Source of the DNA: Elgaria multicarinata webbii
Taxonomy: Eukaryota > Chordata > Lepidosauria > Squamata > Anguidae
Length of the DNA: 64,000 nt
Reading direction: 5' to 3'
NCBI RefSeq assembly: GCF_023053635.1
Contig: NC_086172.1
Span: 68,436,681-68,500,680 of the forward strand
This document shows positions 24,295 to 36,257 of the stretch, one piece after another. Numbering within the stretch: position 1 is the first letter of the stretch; each line of letters starts with the position of its first letter. Position numbers and translations under genes: made by a program. The notes beneath the pieces were generated by a model, which was given only the letters and a program-made list of their open reading frames with translations, had not been told where the DNA came from and searched no databases.

Positions 24295-24477
24295 CATCAT
24301 GGTAGAAAGAAAGAAAAAATAAAAGGACTCCCATGAACATGTTGCTTAGGAAGGTGACCACGCCGCAGGTAATCCCTTCTGGAACTGGGTAGACTGTCTC
24401 CACAAAAAGTTCGAAGAATATAGGTACACTGCTGTTCAGGAAGACTCCCAGCAAAATGCAGGATGTGTACAATGTGG
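24295..24477 (-). CDS. SLC49A4: SLC49A4 coding exon (fifth of six)
   Basis: A 183-bp exon with a TTGATTGCAG acceptor and a GATG|GTAAGG donor; phase 1 at both ends. It encodes [16 protein letters not shown], then [18 protein letters not shown] and [18 protein letters not shown]. This covers two transmembrane helices and the acidic [13 protein letters not shown] loop, the most conserved part of the SLC49 family and the strongest evidence for the gene call. Reading past the donor gives a quick stop, consistent with a real splice site. Confidence 0.96.
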
Positions 24478-25004
24478 CTGCAATCAAAACAAAAAGTACA
24501 TGATTTTATGCCGTAACTATCAATACATGTTAATAACAATAATGAAGCCACTAGTACGGGAAGGATATCTTATTTGGATCATCCCCAAATTAAATTATTT
24601 TAGAACATCTGAGCCCTCAAGTACAGTCACAACTACCTAAAAGTATTTCCTGTGAAGATGGCTCATGTCACGCATTACATTGCACACATGAATATGTCCA
24701 CAGCTAGGGGTTCAACAGCACAGGGAAGTTTCAGTCTGTTTGAACTGGTCTTCCGTAGCTGGAAGTTTAAAAGAACTGAATTTTTAACTTCTCTTTACAT
24801 TATAAGGTACATATATCATCCCATGGCTTATATGCTTATTGCAAATAAGCAATGGAAGAATTTATTACAATTTTAACATGGCAAATAGACCATATCAAAC
24901 ATACATGTGTATGCACTGACTTGTACTTTTCTGAATGCATGCACACACACGCACACACAATTGTGTGTGTGCATATTCTCACAAGCGTTCTGGCAATTAT
25001 TGCA

Positions 25005-25231
25005 AGGTGCAAAATGTTTATTTTCACAAAGACCGGTACGCTTCGGCCTATACTTTATTCAAAGGCCTTCCTCAAGGGGCTGTAAAATTAATAATGCAAT
25101 AACATACATTAAGGTAACACATAATATTATATGTTTAGATTAAGCACATTGCCACAAGGGCCTGTGCCTTGGAATAAAGTACAGGCTGAAACACATCAGG
25201 CATCATGAAAATAAACATTTTGCAACTTGCC
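25005..25231. mobile_element. Palindromic MITE, about 225 bp
   Basis: Left arm 25006-25065 (GTGCAAAATGTTTATTTTC ... TACTTTATTCAAAGGC) pairs with right arm 25168-25230 (GCCTTGGAATAAAGTA ... GAAAATAAACATTTTGCA). About 100 bp of AT-rich loop. No coding capacity; superfamily not assigned. Confidence 0.65.
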
Positions 25232-26809
25232 AACCCGTTTCTCCTTTTTCTGACCTGTGTTGGATGCTCTCCTCCTTTTGTTTTTAATTATTAAAAGCAT
25301 ACCACCTACACACACAGGTATGCAGGTGAACACTTCATTAAATGACAAGCGCATTGAGCAGATGAGAAATCCCCATTCCTCTCACTCCTGCAGGTGAAAA
25401 TGGGCGGTTGTGGGGAGGGGGGGGGGAGAATCTCATCTTCTGCACTGCTAGCATCCACAGCACCAGCTTCTTTAACTTTGCCTGGAATACTTTGCTTGGG
25501 ATAGTATTTGTCTGTTGAAGCAGGCTCAGTGGTCTGATGGCCTCCATGGGGATAACAGGGGCAACCAGCACCTTGCTCTGCCCAGACATTATAAAAATGA
25601 ACTCTGGAGTAAACTTGTATCCGATAAGCACGGATGGCTAAAGGTTCCAGACAGAAAGCAGAACAGAGCACAAAGCTCCTTATCCAGAATAGCAGAAAGC
25701 TGCTTGTAATGGACTATTTTATGTAACACAATATAATAAAAACGGTTTCCAAGTATTTTAGAACATAGTTCATTGTCACCCCTCGAAACCTCTGGAGGGC
25801 TGCCTTGCATATTCCCATGACTGAACATTCTAGTAACTTTTAATTGGAGGAGCTCCATTTATTATTTATCTACAGGCCCTGCTTGTGACTGCATTATGTA
25901 TAGCAAGCAGAGCACCATTTGGGAACTACTATGTTACGATTTCCTGCCATTGCAACTGCAGCAATCCAGTTTCAGTGGGATAGGGTTAACCTCATTTAAC
26001 ACATCACAAAGAAAAGAGACAATCAAAGGGATGGACCAGCGACAATTGCCCCACTGAGACCCGAAGAACTTTTTAAAGCCACAGCTCTGGCCGTTATATA
26101 ATGTTTAGAAGCGATGGCTATTCCTCCTCCCACTACCCATAAAAAATTCCCAGATCGTTAAATTGCCACTTAATTTGAAAACAAGGAACTAGGAGCTGAT
26201 TTTGTTAAATGAATATAATTTAATAATTTCATTTCCCCCTGAAAGCAACTTGGCCAATAGCAAGAAAAAGAAAAAAGTCTGCATTGTATTAGTGAACTAG
26301 GCCAAAGAGTTTAAATTTTCGCTCCTTAAGATGCAGCATTTTTAATGTGTGGGCCTACAAACAAACATCTATGTTTATCTACCGTAACTCCAAAATAAAC
26401 AATGTTCTACAAACAGCCAATTACTGTGCTAAATTAGGAATGAACTGTTAATTATCTTTCCTTGCTTTCTACTGCGAAGGTCAGCATTCATTCTGGCTTC
26501 CACATTACAGGAAAACCAAACTTAATGCTTTACCAGGTATCCAATACCACTGATGCTGTATAATACTATATTGCTTATGACTTGACTGGTACGGGCATCT
26601 GCCAGACCTTTCTAAGCTGGTATACTAAACAAACCAAAATGGGAATTCATGGTTGAAGAACACTATTTAGGAAATGTTTGGTCAAGTAGATGGTAAAATG
26701 AGACACATATGGTAGTTAACTTTCCATAATTATTTCCATCTGGAAGGTGACCCCTGGCTTGGCATAGAATATAGCCCCTAGACTGGGAGAGGACTCCACC
26801 AGCAATAAA

Positions 26810-26892
26810 CACAATCCACTACAGAGCTGAGGGTGCTTAATCCCATTAAAATCAAAGGATTTAGGTAAGCTTAACTCTGTGGTGGATTGTGG
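26810..26892. mobile_element. Short palindromic MITE-like repeat
   Basis: CACAATCCACTACAGAG on the left pairs with CTCTGTGGTGGATTGTG on the right, and GCTTAATCC with GGATTTAGGTAAGC. Central spacer about 13 bases. Confidence 0.5.
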
Positions 26893-28622
26893 CCACAAAT
26901 TGTAAAAAGTAAATAAGAGACCACTTAAAAGGCAAGTGGGCTAATCAGCTGTATTGGAGACTGAAGCAACCCACTGCAACTAAAAGCTGGAAATAATGCA
27001 CCTCCCACCTCATGTAAGGTCTACATTCACTCTGGGTTCTCTCACAACTACAAGTAAACTTCCTTTTGTGGCTGGAGTCCACATATTAGATGCAGAGGTG
27101 GGGAGAGAAAGAAAGCTGAGATCCTCTGGCTTCTTAACAAGCACTCTGGCCCCAAAGGCAATTGAATATTGAATGTTTGTTCTAATGGACTCTCAAGAGG
27201 TCCAGAGAATAGAGTGGTGAAATATAACCAAGAACTCCTTTTGAGTGCCGATTCACAAATATATTTCTAGGGTGGTCAAAATAAAACCGCACTTTTCATT
27301 TTCATTTCATTTTCATTTGGGAAACCCAGACTAATAGGGGAAAAATAGGGTTGCCTATGGCAATTTCAGACAAAGCATAGAAAGTTGAGGCTAGGACAGA
27401 AGCAACATTCCTCATCCTTCAAATCCTAGTTAGCTACAAACTTTAGGCTTTAGCCAAGGTTCAGATTGATGCTGATATAAGTCTTAACAATGGTTAAGGG
27501 GCTTGGGGACCTTAAAAAAAAAGAGTTAAGGAGAAAGCAGCACAAATCTGTGCCCCCATTTCAAATCCTTTAACCATAGGTAAGGGATCAGAAGTTTTAT
27601 GGCTACACAAGCCCATGTGCTTTCTTTACTACCTTGGGAATTGGGAACATATGTATGAATTGGCCTGAAGAGTAATGATATATTTAGCCTATGGTGTATC
27701 TAAACCCTTCCTATGAAATTTAAGCATGCTAGAAAATATTCTCTTTTATATCTATCTTTGGAAGTAGAGGGCTGAAAAAGATCGCCATTTGCTAATATAT
27801 GAGGAGTCATGAAAAACAGATAGCAAAGGCTTAGGAGATAAGGCACACATAGCTATTCATCAGATCGGTTGTGTGATAGGATTCTCTTCTGAGCTGGAGA
27901 GGCATACTTCTTTGTAGAGAAGAGTGAGCCTAGTAGAGACAAACCCAAGAAAACATTGCTAGGAAGATGAAATAAATGGCAGGGGCTCGGAAAAGGACAG
28001 ATTAGGTTGGCTTTTATATAGGTTATGGGTTTATGTGTGCTTTTTGTAACATGCCTGGGTTTTTTGAATAAGGGAACTTATAAGCTTCCCCCCACCTCAT
28101 TCCCAGTATGTTCTTTGATTATAGTGTCAGGAGAAAAAGCAGAAGTGTTTCAAGTTCAGTTCAACACAGTTCAGGGAGAGTTGGAAGGAAATACAGTGTC
28201 ATGAAGCCAATGAGCTCTTGTTGAAACATACTGAGCCAATCCCTTGCCACAACTCCCATAGATTTAACAAAAAGTACTTATTAAGGTTTGTAACTTAGTG
28301 ATTCAGTTGCATAAGTCCTTTTGGGAGGGGGTTCTCCCCCCCTTTTTTTCTTCCCTTGCTGCCAGCAACATGCTTTTGCGACGGAAGTGTCCTCTAATCC
28401 CTCTTTTTAAAAAGCAATCATGGTTTCAATTTTCTGTTTTGTAGCTTGGCATCTGACAGGATTTCAGAGCCAGAAGCAAAAGGAAAAAAAAAACCTAAAT
28501 AAAATGGGGGTGGGGGGCATGGAGGGAAGAGACACCTCTTTTCATTCTGGAAGATGTAGAACTACATAGGAAGAAAGGAAAAGACAGGATATTTCGAAGA
28601 CGAAAATTTAGGTAGATGTGAA

Positions 28623-28927
28623 AGGAAAAGGAAAGGAACCTCTCGTGCAAGCACTGAGTCATTACTGACTCTTGGAGGGACGCCAGCTTTCGCTGACGTT
28701 TTCTTGGCAGGCCTTATAGCGGGGTGGTTTGCCGTTGCCTTCCCCGGCCATTATTATCTTTCCCCCAGCTAGCTGGGTACTCATTTTACCGACCTCGGAA
28801 GGATGGAAGGCTGAGTCGACCCGAGCTGGCTGCCTGAAACCAGCTTCCGCTGGGATTGAACTCAGGCCGTGGGGAGAGTTTCAGCTGCAGAAACTGCTGC
28901 TTTACCGCTCTGCGCCACACGAGGCTC
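28623..28927 (-). mobile_element. Full-length tRNA-derived SINE with 13-bp target duplication
   Basis: On the minus strand it begins GCCTCGTGTGGCGCAGAGCG (A-box region) with B box GAGTTCAATCCC about 45 bases later. A conserved body follows (CCTTCCGAGGTCGGTAAAAT, GGCAAACCACCCCGCTATA), ending in a TTCC-rich tail. Identical 13-bp repeats AGGTAGATGTGAA flank it at 28610-28622 and 28928-28940, proving retroposition. The perfect duplication suggests a fairly recent insertion. Confidence 0.9.
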
Positions 28928-29211
28928 AGGTAGATGTGAACATCTCTAGTATATCTTGTACCTTGTCACCAATTAAGGATCGAACTCAACCGCTGACAGA
29001 GTACAAGTTTTGAGTTTCACAGAAATCAGGCAGAATAAATGGGGTTCCATTTTCAGAAAAGGATTTGTGAAACTCAGAAGCCTAAATATTCATTCAGTAA
29101 CAGCAGTTTGGAAAGTAAGTTTTATTATCCTTCTAATTTGCATTTCATTTTCTGATTTGACAACACAGCAGTAATTCTATCATTGTTAATTAGAACTTTA
29201 TTCATGACACT

Positions 29212-29400
29212 GGTAGAATACCAATTAGTTGGATGGGGTCTGGTGGAAATTTAACATTGGCTCCCAGCCAATCATGATTTGCAAATTCAGTGGGCAGGTT
29301 CAGGAAGGTCTGAACTGCAAATCATGGTTGGCTGGGAGCCAGTGTTAAATTTCCATTAGACTCAATCCAACTAATAACAGAGATTGGTATTCTCGCTACC
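29212..29400. mobile_element. 189-bp palindromic MITE
   Basis: The arms are near-complete inverted copies. Outer GGTAGAATACCAAT pairs with ATTGGTATTCTCGCTACC; inner GGAAATTTAACATTGGCTC pairs with GAGCCAGTGTTAAATTTCC. The central spacer is about 20 bases. No coding capacity. Confidence 0.7.
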
Positions 29401-29585
29401 TTTTCCTCTCTCCAGCTTGAATTTTCCAATCTCTTCTCTTGTTTGCCTTAATTACAATATAGTATTAGAGCCAGTGTGGTGTAGTGGCAAGAGTGTTGGA
29501 CTGGGAATTGGCCACATGGGAACAGGACTGAGGAGGTGGAGCACAAGATTTCCCTAGGCTTGTTCACAACATGATAAATAACATA

Positions 29586-29898
29586 GGGCAGTATCCTGTA
29601 CAGCCGCTGCACCTCTACTAGTTCTGTTGCACAAGCTAAACAGTCTGCTGGAGCAACAGGAACTAGTGGTTCCTAAACAAAACAAAATAAACCAAAAAAA
29701 AAAATATGCAGGAAATGAGTGGAAACATTCACTTCCAGAATGGGACAGGTCAGCGGAGTTCCCTTCTGTGAGCAATGCTGACCTGTCCCATTCTGGAAAC
29801 AAGCATTGCCACTTATTTCTGGTTGTTTCAGTAACAGCTAATCCCTGTTGCACTAACTGTCCATTCTGCTTCTGTGTGGGCAGTATAGGATACTGCCC
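29586..29898. mobile_element. 313-bp palindromic MITE (GGGCAGTATCC ends)
   Basis: Ends GGGCAGTATCCTGTA and TATAGGATACTGCCC are inverted. The interior has a perfect 22-bp stem (29733-29754 with 29777-29798). Same terminal family as 7905-8127. The overlapping open frames of 91 and 135 codons are artefacts of the palindrome. Confidence 0.7.
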
Positions 29899-31005
29899 AT
29901 GATTTATTGTCATGTCCGAACAGAAATAATACAGTAGAGAACGACAAAGTCTCCGTAACACAATTGAACAATGTTACCAAAAGAACAAATTGGTCTCTGC
30001 CCAAGGTCATAATCCCAAGGACATCTCCCCATGGCCATCATTTTGCCACATATTCATCTCAATTGATGTGCATCCCCCATCAGAAGCACCAGCAAAAGGC
30101 ATACTTGGGAATAGGCACAGAGCCCTTTGTAGTAGTATTTTAAGCTACCCTAGACTGAAGAGAAGGCAAATTACATTGCTTCAATTGACAGCACAGCAGT
30201 GGATATAGGATGGCAAATTATCACTGGGCTCCCCAGCATAGTGTAAAGAATGAGAGGATTTGTAGTGTGGCAATCATCATAGTTTCTAATGGCCAAAACA
30301 TCCAATGCTAGCAATCTGTTTTCCCCTTTAACTGACCCTACAAAATCTGCCAGCACTCAACGATATTAACTACATTGGTCCCACTATTTTAGTCTCTGTG
30401 AGGGCACACTATTATAAAAGCTCGCAGAGAAGTAGCAAAATTTTAACTGTTTCTTATGAAACCTGACCAGTGTAATATTAACATAACAGACTTTCCCATA
30501 ATTAACTTATGGAATCATATAAAAACAAAAAGCATTTCCCCATAGGGTATGTTCATCTGTTTAGTGCAGTTGACTAGAAAGATTCTTATTCCAGTGCACA
30601 TTGATCGAATTCTTATGCACATGAAAAAGTCATGAATGTGGCTTGCAGTTAGAACAAATTTGATTTACTTGATATACTCCCCAAAAGTAAAGGAAAAATA
30701 AAACTTCAACAATAAACTATTTGGAACTGTGCCTTCAAACAAAACAAAATATAGGAGATAACCAAATATGTAAATTTGCTAATTAATTTAATAGCAGTAT
30801 AAATGGTCTAATTTCTTTCAAGTGAAGTAGTTTCTTATATTATATAATACATGCGACCTATATTATTTAATCTACATTATTAAGGGAATAGATTGCTAAA
30901 TCATGCTTCTCCTAAGCATGTGAAAAAAGCTGGACGACACACCACAAAATACTACTTCTCCATGTGCAAAAGTAACTCACATGCTCTGACCCAAAAATGC
31001 ATACA

Positions 31006-31006
<1 letters not shown>

Positions 31007-31040
<34 letters not shown>

Positions 31041-31475
31041 TATTTATATAGCACCATCAATGTACATGGTGCTGTACAGAGTAAAACAGTAAATAGCGAG
31101 ACCCTGCCGCATAGGCTTACATTCTAATAAAATCATAATAAAACAATAAGGAGGGGAAGAGAATGCAAACAGGCACAGGATAGGGTAAACAGGCACTGGG
31201 TAGAGTAAAACTAACAGTATAAAGTCAGAACAAAATCAAGTTTTAAAAGCTTTAGGAAAAAGAAAAGTTTTTAGCTGAGCTTTAAAAGCTGCGGTTGAAC
31301 TTGTAGTTCTCAAATGTTCTGGAAGAGCGTTCCAGGCATAAGGGGCAGCAGAAGAAAATGGACGAAGCCGAGCAAGGGAAGTAGAGACCCTTGGGCAGGC
31401 GAGAAACATGGCATCAGAGGAGCGAAGAGCACGAGCGGGCAATAGTATGAGATGAGAGAGGAGAGACAGGAAGGA
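31007..31475 (-). mobile_element. Second L2 copy, heavily 5'-truncated
   Basis: Closely similar to the 3' end of the 20056-21867 element, including its ATT run, the GCACCATCAATGTACATGG terminus and the last 68 codons of the RT frame ([16 protein letters not shown] ... PKAFKT). The match stops near 31475. TACATAT occurs on both sides and may be a short target duplication. Confidence 0.85.
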
Positions 31476-31969
31476 TCTCTCCTACATATGTTTTTCTAAT
31501 TACAAGGCTGCAGCATGCAAATGAATGTGCAAGTGCCTAATTAGGGTACCAATCATAATGAAGACAGCTTTCCATGTGCCTAAGTTTGGACTTTAGAGGT
31601 ACAGTTGACAACCAGACAAGTCTTTTTCAGAACTAAGGAGAATCTATTGACATATGGCCCCATGTTCTATTTAAGAATGGAACCTTTTTTTTAACCTTTT
31701 CATAGCTATTTCATTTGTGTCTTGAAATGAAATATTGTCCAGTAATGATTCTTGCCCAAACCATTACATATGCTGCTGTGTCACCTTCTGCTGCTCCTCT
31801 TGCTGGAAGCTGTCCTTTTCCAACCCTCTTTTTAATGGCAGTATATTTTTGATCACACCACAACATTTGGCTTAACTCTAATGCTGCTATTGCTTTTCTC
31901 TTTATTAGACAGCCCATTCACTATATCTTCCAATGCTCACCTCCAGGTGCTGACTGAGTTCTGATGGGT

Positions 31970-32255
31970 GACAACCAGAAAGATAGCATTTTTCACTGCG
32001 ATGTTTAGTTTATGGGATGCTCTCCCCAGAGAGGATCACCTGACACCCGCATTATGTTTTCTATGCCAGGCAAAGAAGCATTTTCTTCCCCAGGTTTATT
32101 TGTTTTTTTAAAAACACTTCAGCTGATTGATTTGATGCTGCTTTTAGCCACTTTTAATTTTCTTGCTATATTGTTTTGTGTGCGTATTTCTGATTATTGT
32201 TTTTATCGATGTACTCAGTGAAAGCTTGGAAATTTTTTATTGAAATGCAGAATAC
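31970..32255 (+). mobile_element. LINE 3' end, plus strand
   Basis: Degraded C-terminal RT sequence (TGGGATGCTCTCCCCAGAG reads like the usual WxALP block) followed by a 3' UTR with repeated GATTGATTTGATGCTGC-type text. Diverged, broken. Confidence 0.45.
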
Positions 32256-32328
32256 AAACTTCTAAACGCACACTGCAACTACCCAGAACTCTGCTAGTTA
32301 TTGCACTATATATTCTTTGCAGTCCTTT

Positions 32329-32363
32329 AATGATAGTGGACCAAAAAGAGGTCCACTATCATT
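32329..32363. repeat. Perfect 14-bp hairpin
   Basis: AATGATAGTGGACC and GGTCCACTATCATT separated by six or seven bases. Confidence 0.8.
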
Positions 32364-32434
32364 ACAGATTTCCACAATTCAAGTGATGGTACTGAGAGGC
32401 TCAATAGAGTTCCAGGTCCATTAGTCTGAGGTAG

Positions 32435-32497
32435 GGGTGCGTGCGTGCGTGCGTGTGTGTACACATACATATACACAACACAAACACACACACACAC
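32435..32497. repeat. GTGC/GT and CA microsatellite
   Basis: GGTGCGTGCGTGCGTGCGTG, then mixed ACACATACATATACAC and a CA tract. Confidence 0.85.
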
Positions 32498-35400
32498 TTT
32501 TGCTATTATATATTTTTGTACTGTATATTGGTTATGTCTGTATCTATATACATATACTTTTGCATTATATACATCTATAGCTAGCTATCTAGCTATCCAT
32601 CTGGGTGTGTTACATGTTTTGTATTATATAATACAAAAATAGCTACGCTTAATTAGTATGCTTGAACTCGACAGGCTAAAAGTGCAAGTGGTGCAGGAGT
32701 TTTCAGTGAGGAGGGTATAACTGCTACACCTTGATAAGGATAATCTAACCAGTCTGTGAGAAGAAGTGAACTCTTGGGGGTGCTCAGACTTAGCAGGGAA
32801 CTTCAAGAGTCCTGCCAAAGAGTGCCTCTGTAGAACTCTGCACAATTTCGCTTTGGCTGTTACCATATAGTGAAGGAATGATTCATGACTACAAGCCAAT
32901 TCACATGGCCTCTGGGAGCCTGGCTGCTGCTTGAAACTGCTGTGTGTTTCAGCTCCCTGCCTATGGCCAGCTGACTGAAGCTGCCACCAGGTGCAGAATT
33001 TATTACTGTTTCTCCCGTGGACCAGAGGAAGGAAGAATACGGCAGAAGTGAAGAAGGAGATCTGTCTCCATCACAACTGAATCAATGAGTTTAAGGGTAG
33101 CAGGCAAAGGACAATGGAAGGTCCTTTCAAATTCCAAACAACACTGAAACTCTGTTGTCCATGCAATGGCTCTGTAGGCAGTGCAAATTTAAATGCTAGA
33201 AATTATGAATGCATAATCCATTCAAATACATACATATATTTTTCTAATAACAAGACTGCATTCTTTGTCTATACTAATCTAATCCTCTTTATGAAATAAG
33301 TAGAGCTTCCTTGCTTCTTAAATCAAAAGCTGATGAAACCACTCTGATAATATGAGAGATTTAGTATGACCTTATGCCCCTGTCAAACAAGTAGCACCGG
33401 CAGAGCAGTACTTATAATAACAGTCACATTGTTGCAATACTTATCTAAATATTTGCACATTCTAAGCAGTGAAAGTGATGAAGGACTTTCTCAGGGATAT
33501 GAGAAAGGGGCAGAAGGATCAGCACTACAGTGTTGCATTAACTTATAGGACTTATAATGGGCAGTTTTGGTTTATCTAACAACTTTGGGTAGGAAGCCAT
33601 TTGGAATTACAACCCAGAAATTAGTTTGGAGTTTACTGCTTCAGACATGGCTTCTTCCCCATACAGCAAGCAGCAGCACCATTAACAGGTGCCCATTTAT
33701 TGGAGTATTGATGATCACTTAATGAAACCAAATTACCTTGAAAATGTAAAATATTCTACCATAATTGCCAAGACAGATAGTTGGACATGCTGATAAACTG
33801 GTTTTGTTATACACTGTATGTTCCCTCTTTGCAATTCAAGGAAATGCCAATGCCCCCATGGGACCTCTGATGTCAATGCAGAGCTGCTCAGGCATTAATG
33901 CTGAACCAGCTCTGGCTTCTTAAATAGCAATCTTATATTCCTGCCCCAAAGCCTGAGCATTGCCCTGCATTTGAACTCCCATCCTTTAACTGAGATGCAC
34001 ACTACACCCTGCAACTCTTAATTAACACAAAAAAGAATAAGTTCAACCAAATCAATTTAAATGTGCTATTTCTCCAATTACTCTGGAGTGCAGAGGTCAC
34101 CATTATATAGCATCGTTACATTCAGGAATGAAGATAGCACGAATCCCTATAAATTAGCACTTAAATAGCTGGTGCGTTTCCTTCCTTAAGAAATTATTTC
34201 ATGTGCAAGTGAGCCTGATTTTCAACCCATGAAGACAAAAAACAAGAAAATCCACTGAATCTATATAACATTATTTCCTATAAGAAAACAGTTGGGGGGG
34301 GGGGATTAGCAAAATCCAAGCTGCTATGCAGAAGTTCCAGAAATACAAAGAAATCTACCAGTGAGTATAAATGAACAGGGAACATGCTAAATCCTGAACA
34401 CAGATAGTCTGCAATATTACAATTGGGTTTTTCTCCAAAATGTACTTGGGCCTCAGATATATACTAAAGAGTAGACAAGCAAAGAAAGCAATTTCACCTG
34501 GGCCAGTTATTCCAAAGGAATCTTGCGGACTACTCAAATAAGGAGTCTGTGGATCATCACAGCCACATTCTGGAGGAAGTTTTATAAGGGCCTGTCTCCT
34601 CCAAAGGTAACAAGAGTATTCTATTAGCAAAAGTGTGTCAAAAAAAGCCACTGGACCTAAAAAAGAAGAACCTGACCTTTAGCAACTTATCAAGACTAAT
34701 GGATTTTGCTTTTGAAGACTTTATGCCAAGTGCTAAAATATGTTCAGGCATACAAGAATGGGATAAGAAAAGCCTTTTAAATGTGATGATTTATTGTGCT
34801 GGTATGTCATACTGATCTTAGTGGTAAACTCTAGACAGGGATGCTGAAGGCTGCAAGAGAAGCAATGGCTGTTTGTTACATAAAGGGGGAAATCACCCCC
34901 TCATTTTGGAAGGTTTCCAAGTCTGCTTTACCCAAAACTCTGCAGCAAAGACAACTCATTAAACATACTGATGATACACAGCCTAAGCAATAAGATTAAT
35001 CTCATCCTTAGCTAAGAACAATTGAGTCTAGCACAGCCTGAATTTTGGTGGGATCAGCTTGTACCTGACAGGTCTAAAGTCGTCCATGCACGTAATAAGC
35101 TCTTGTGTCAGATGTAGGTACAGTCAACATTTTTTGCTTACAGGGATAAAATCGCCTGTCTTATCAAATGACACTTCTTCATTCTAGCTCTCGAACTATC
35201 TCAACATTTTGATTACATGCGTAAGTCTTCTGCTAGTCTGAAAAATGTAAGGAAGCTTAGATTCATAGCACTAGGGAGAACAGTCAAAATATTCACTACT
35301 TAAATGAGAAGGAATAAGCAATGGGGGGAAGGAGACGGGGAATTGCTCAGCTACCTGGTTTTCATACAAGGAACAAGAATTGTCAGAAATGGAATATCCC

Positions 35401-36039
35401 ATTCTTTTGCTACATGGGTGAACAAGCAACCTTGCATTACTTATGTGCCATGTGTGTTGCCTAATATAAGGGAACCTGCAGGCCAAGCATCTTGGAAAAC
35501 ATGTTGTAGAATCTCATTGAACTTTTGAGCACAGAGCTTTTGTTATAACCACCACCTCAACCAGATTTGGGTCTCTCATTAAAATTTGCTTTTGAAGATC
35601 CTTTACTCTCCCCCAAACATTATCTCTACCCAGGACATTCAATCCAGTCTCATTTTGCTTGCATAGACGTTATATTCAAAACAGGTCTTGGCAAAGCAAT
35701 GTTGGCAGTATACAGCAAGGGCTGGCCTGTGGCAGAGAAAGCAAGCCAAATTCTTTAATTAAATCAAGGCTTTGATAGAAATCTACTTACAAGGTGGTCT
35801 GAAAATTCTTATTCTCCTTCACCTGCCCCTATTGCTGCTCTTTCCTGGTATCTCCTATCTCCCGCCATTCTACATACATGTACATTCATGGTAGTGTGGT
35901 GGCAATGGCATCAATTGGAGAAGTAAACAATATCATGCAGTGAAGAACAAGCCAGCCACAAAGCCCCAAGAGCCTTACTTGAGCACACCAATTTAATCCA
36001 ATGAACACTAATTACAAAGGAAGCCACATTTGATTTACT

Positions 36040-36110
36040 ACTACTACTACTACTACTACTAAATTTATTTCTTACCCGCCTCTCCATTTTGACCAATATT
36101 ATCTTCTCCG
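36040..36110 (-). mobile_element. LINE tail, minus strand, with (ACT)n
   Basis: About eight ACT units, then AAATTTATTTCTTACCCGCC, the reverse complement of a CR1/L3 tail. Only the tail is present. Confidence 0.6.
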
Positions 36111-36142
36111 AGGGCTTAGATGTGTAAACTGTTTACATGTTA

Positions 36143-36257
36143 GGGTATAATCCTGTCCATGTTTGGACAGAAAAAAGTCCTACAACTCCCTGCATTCCCC
36201 AGCCAGCCATGCTAGTTGTAGGACTTTTTTTGTCTAAACATGCATAGGATTGCAGCC
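36143..36257. mobile_element. Palindromic MITE with AATCCTA-type ends and different core
   Basis: Left arm about 36151-36187 and right arm 36214-36256 pair over some 37 bases (AAAAAAGTCCTACAACT with AGTTGTAGGACTTTTTT). The right end, GCATAGGATTGCAGCC, is that of the 11049 family, but the core is unrelated. Confidence 0.65.

Noticed and set aside
25306-25671. 121-codon minus-strand open frame, overlapped by a 97-codon one
   Set aside because: No recognisable domain, low-complexity proline runs from a G-rich stretch, no splice signals consistent with SLC49A4.
29554-29961. 135-codon minus-strand open frame and its plus-strand partners
   Set aside because: It covers the palindromic MITE 29586-29898; open frames on both strands arise from the inverted arms.
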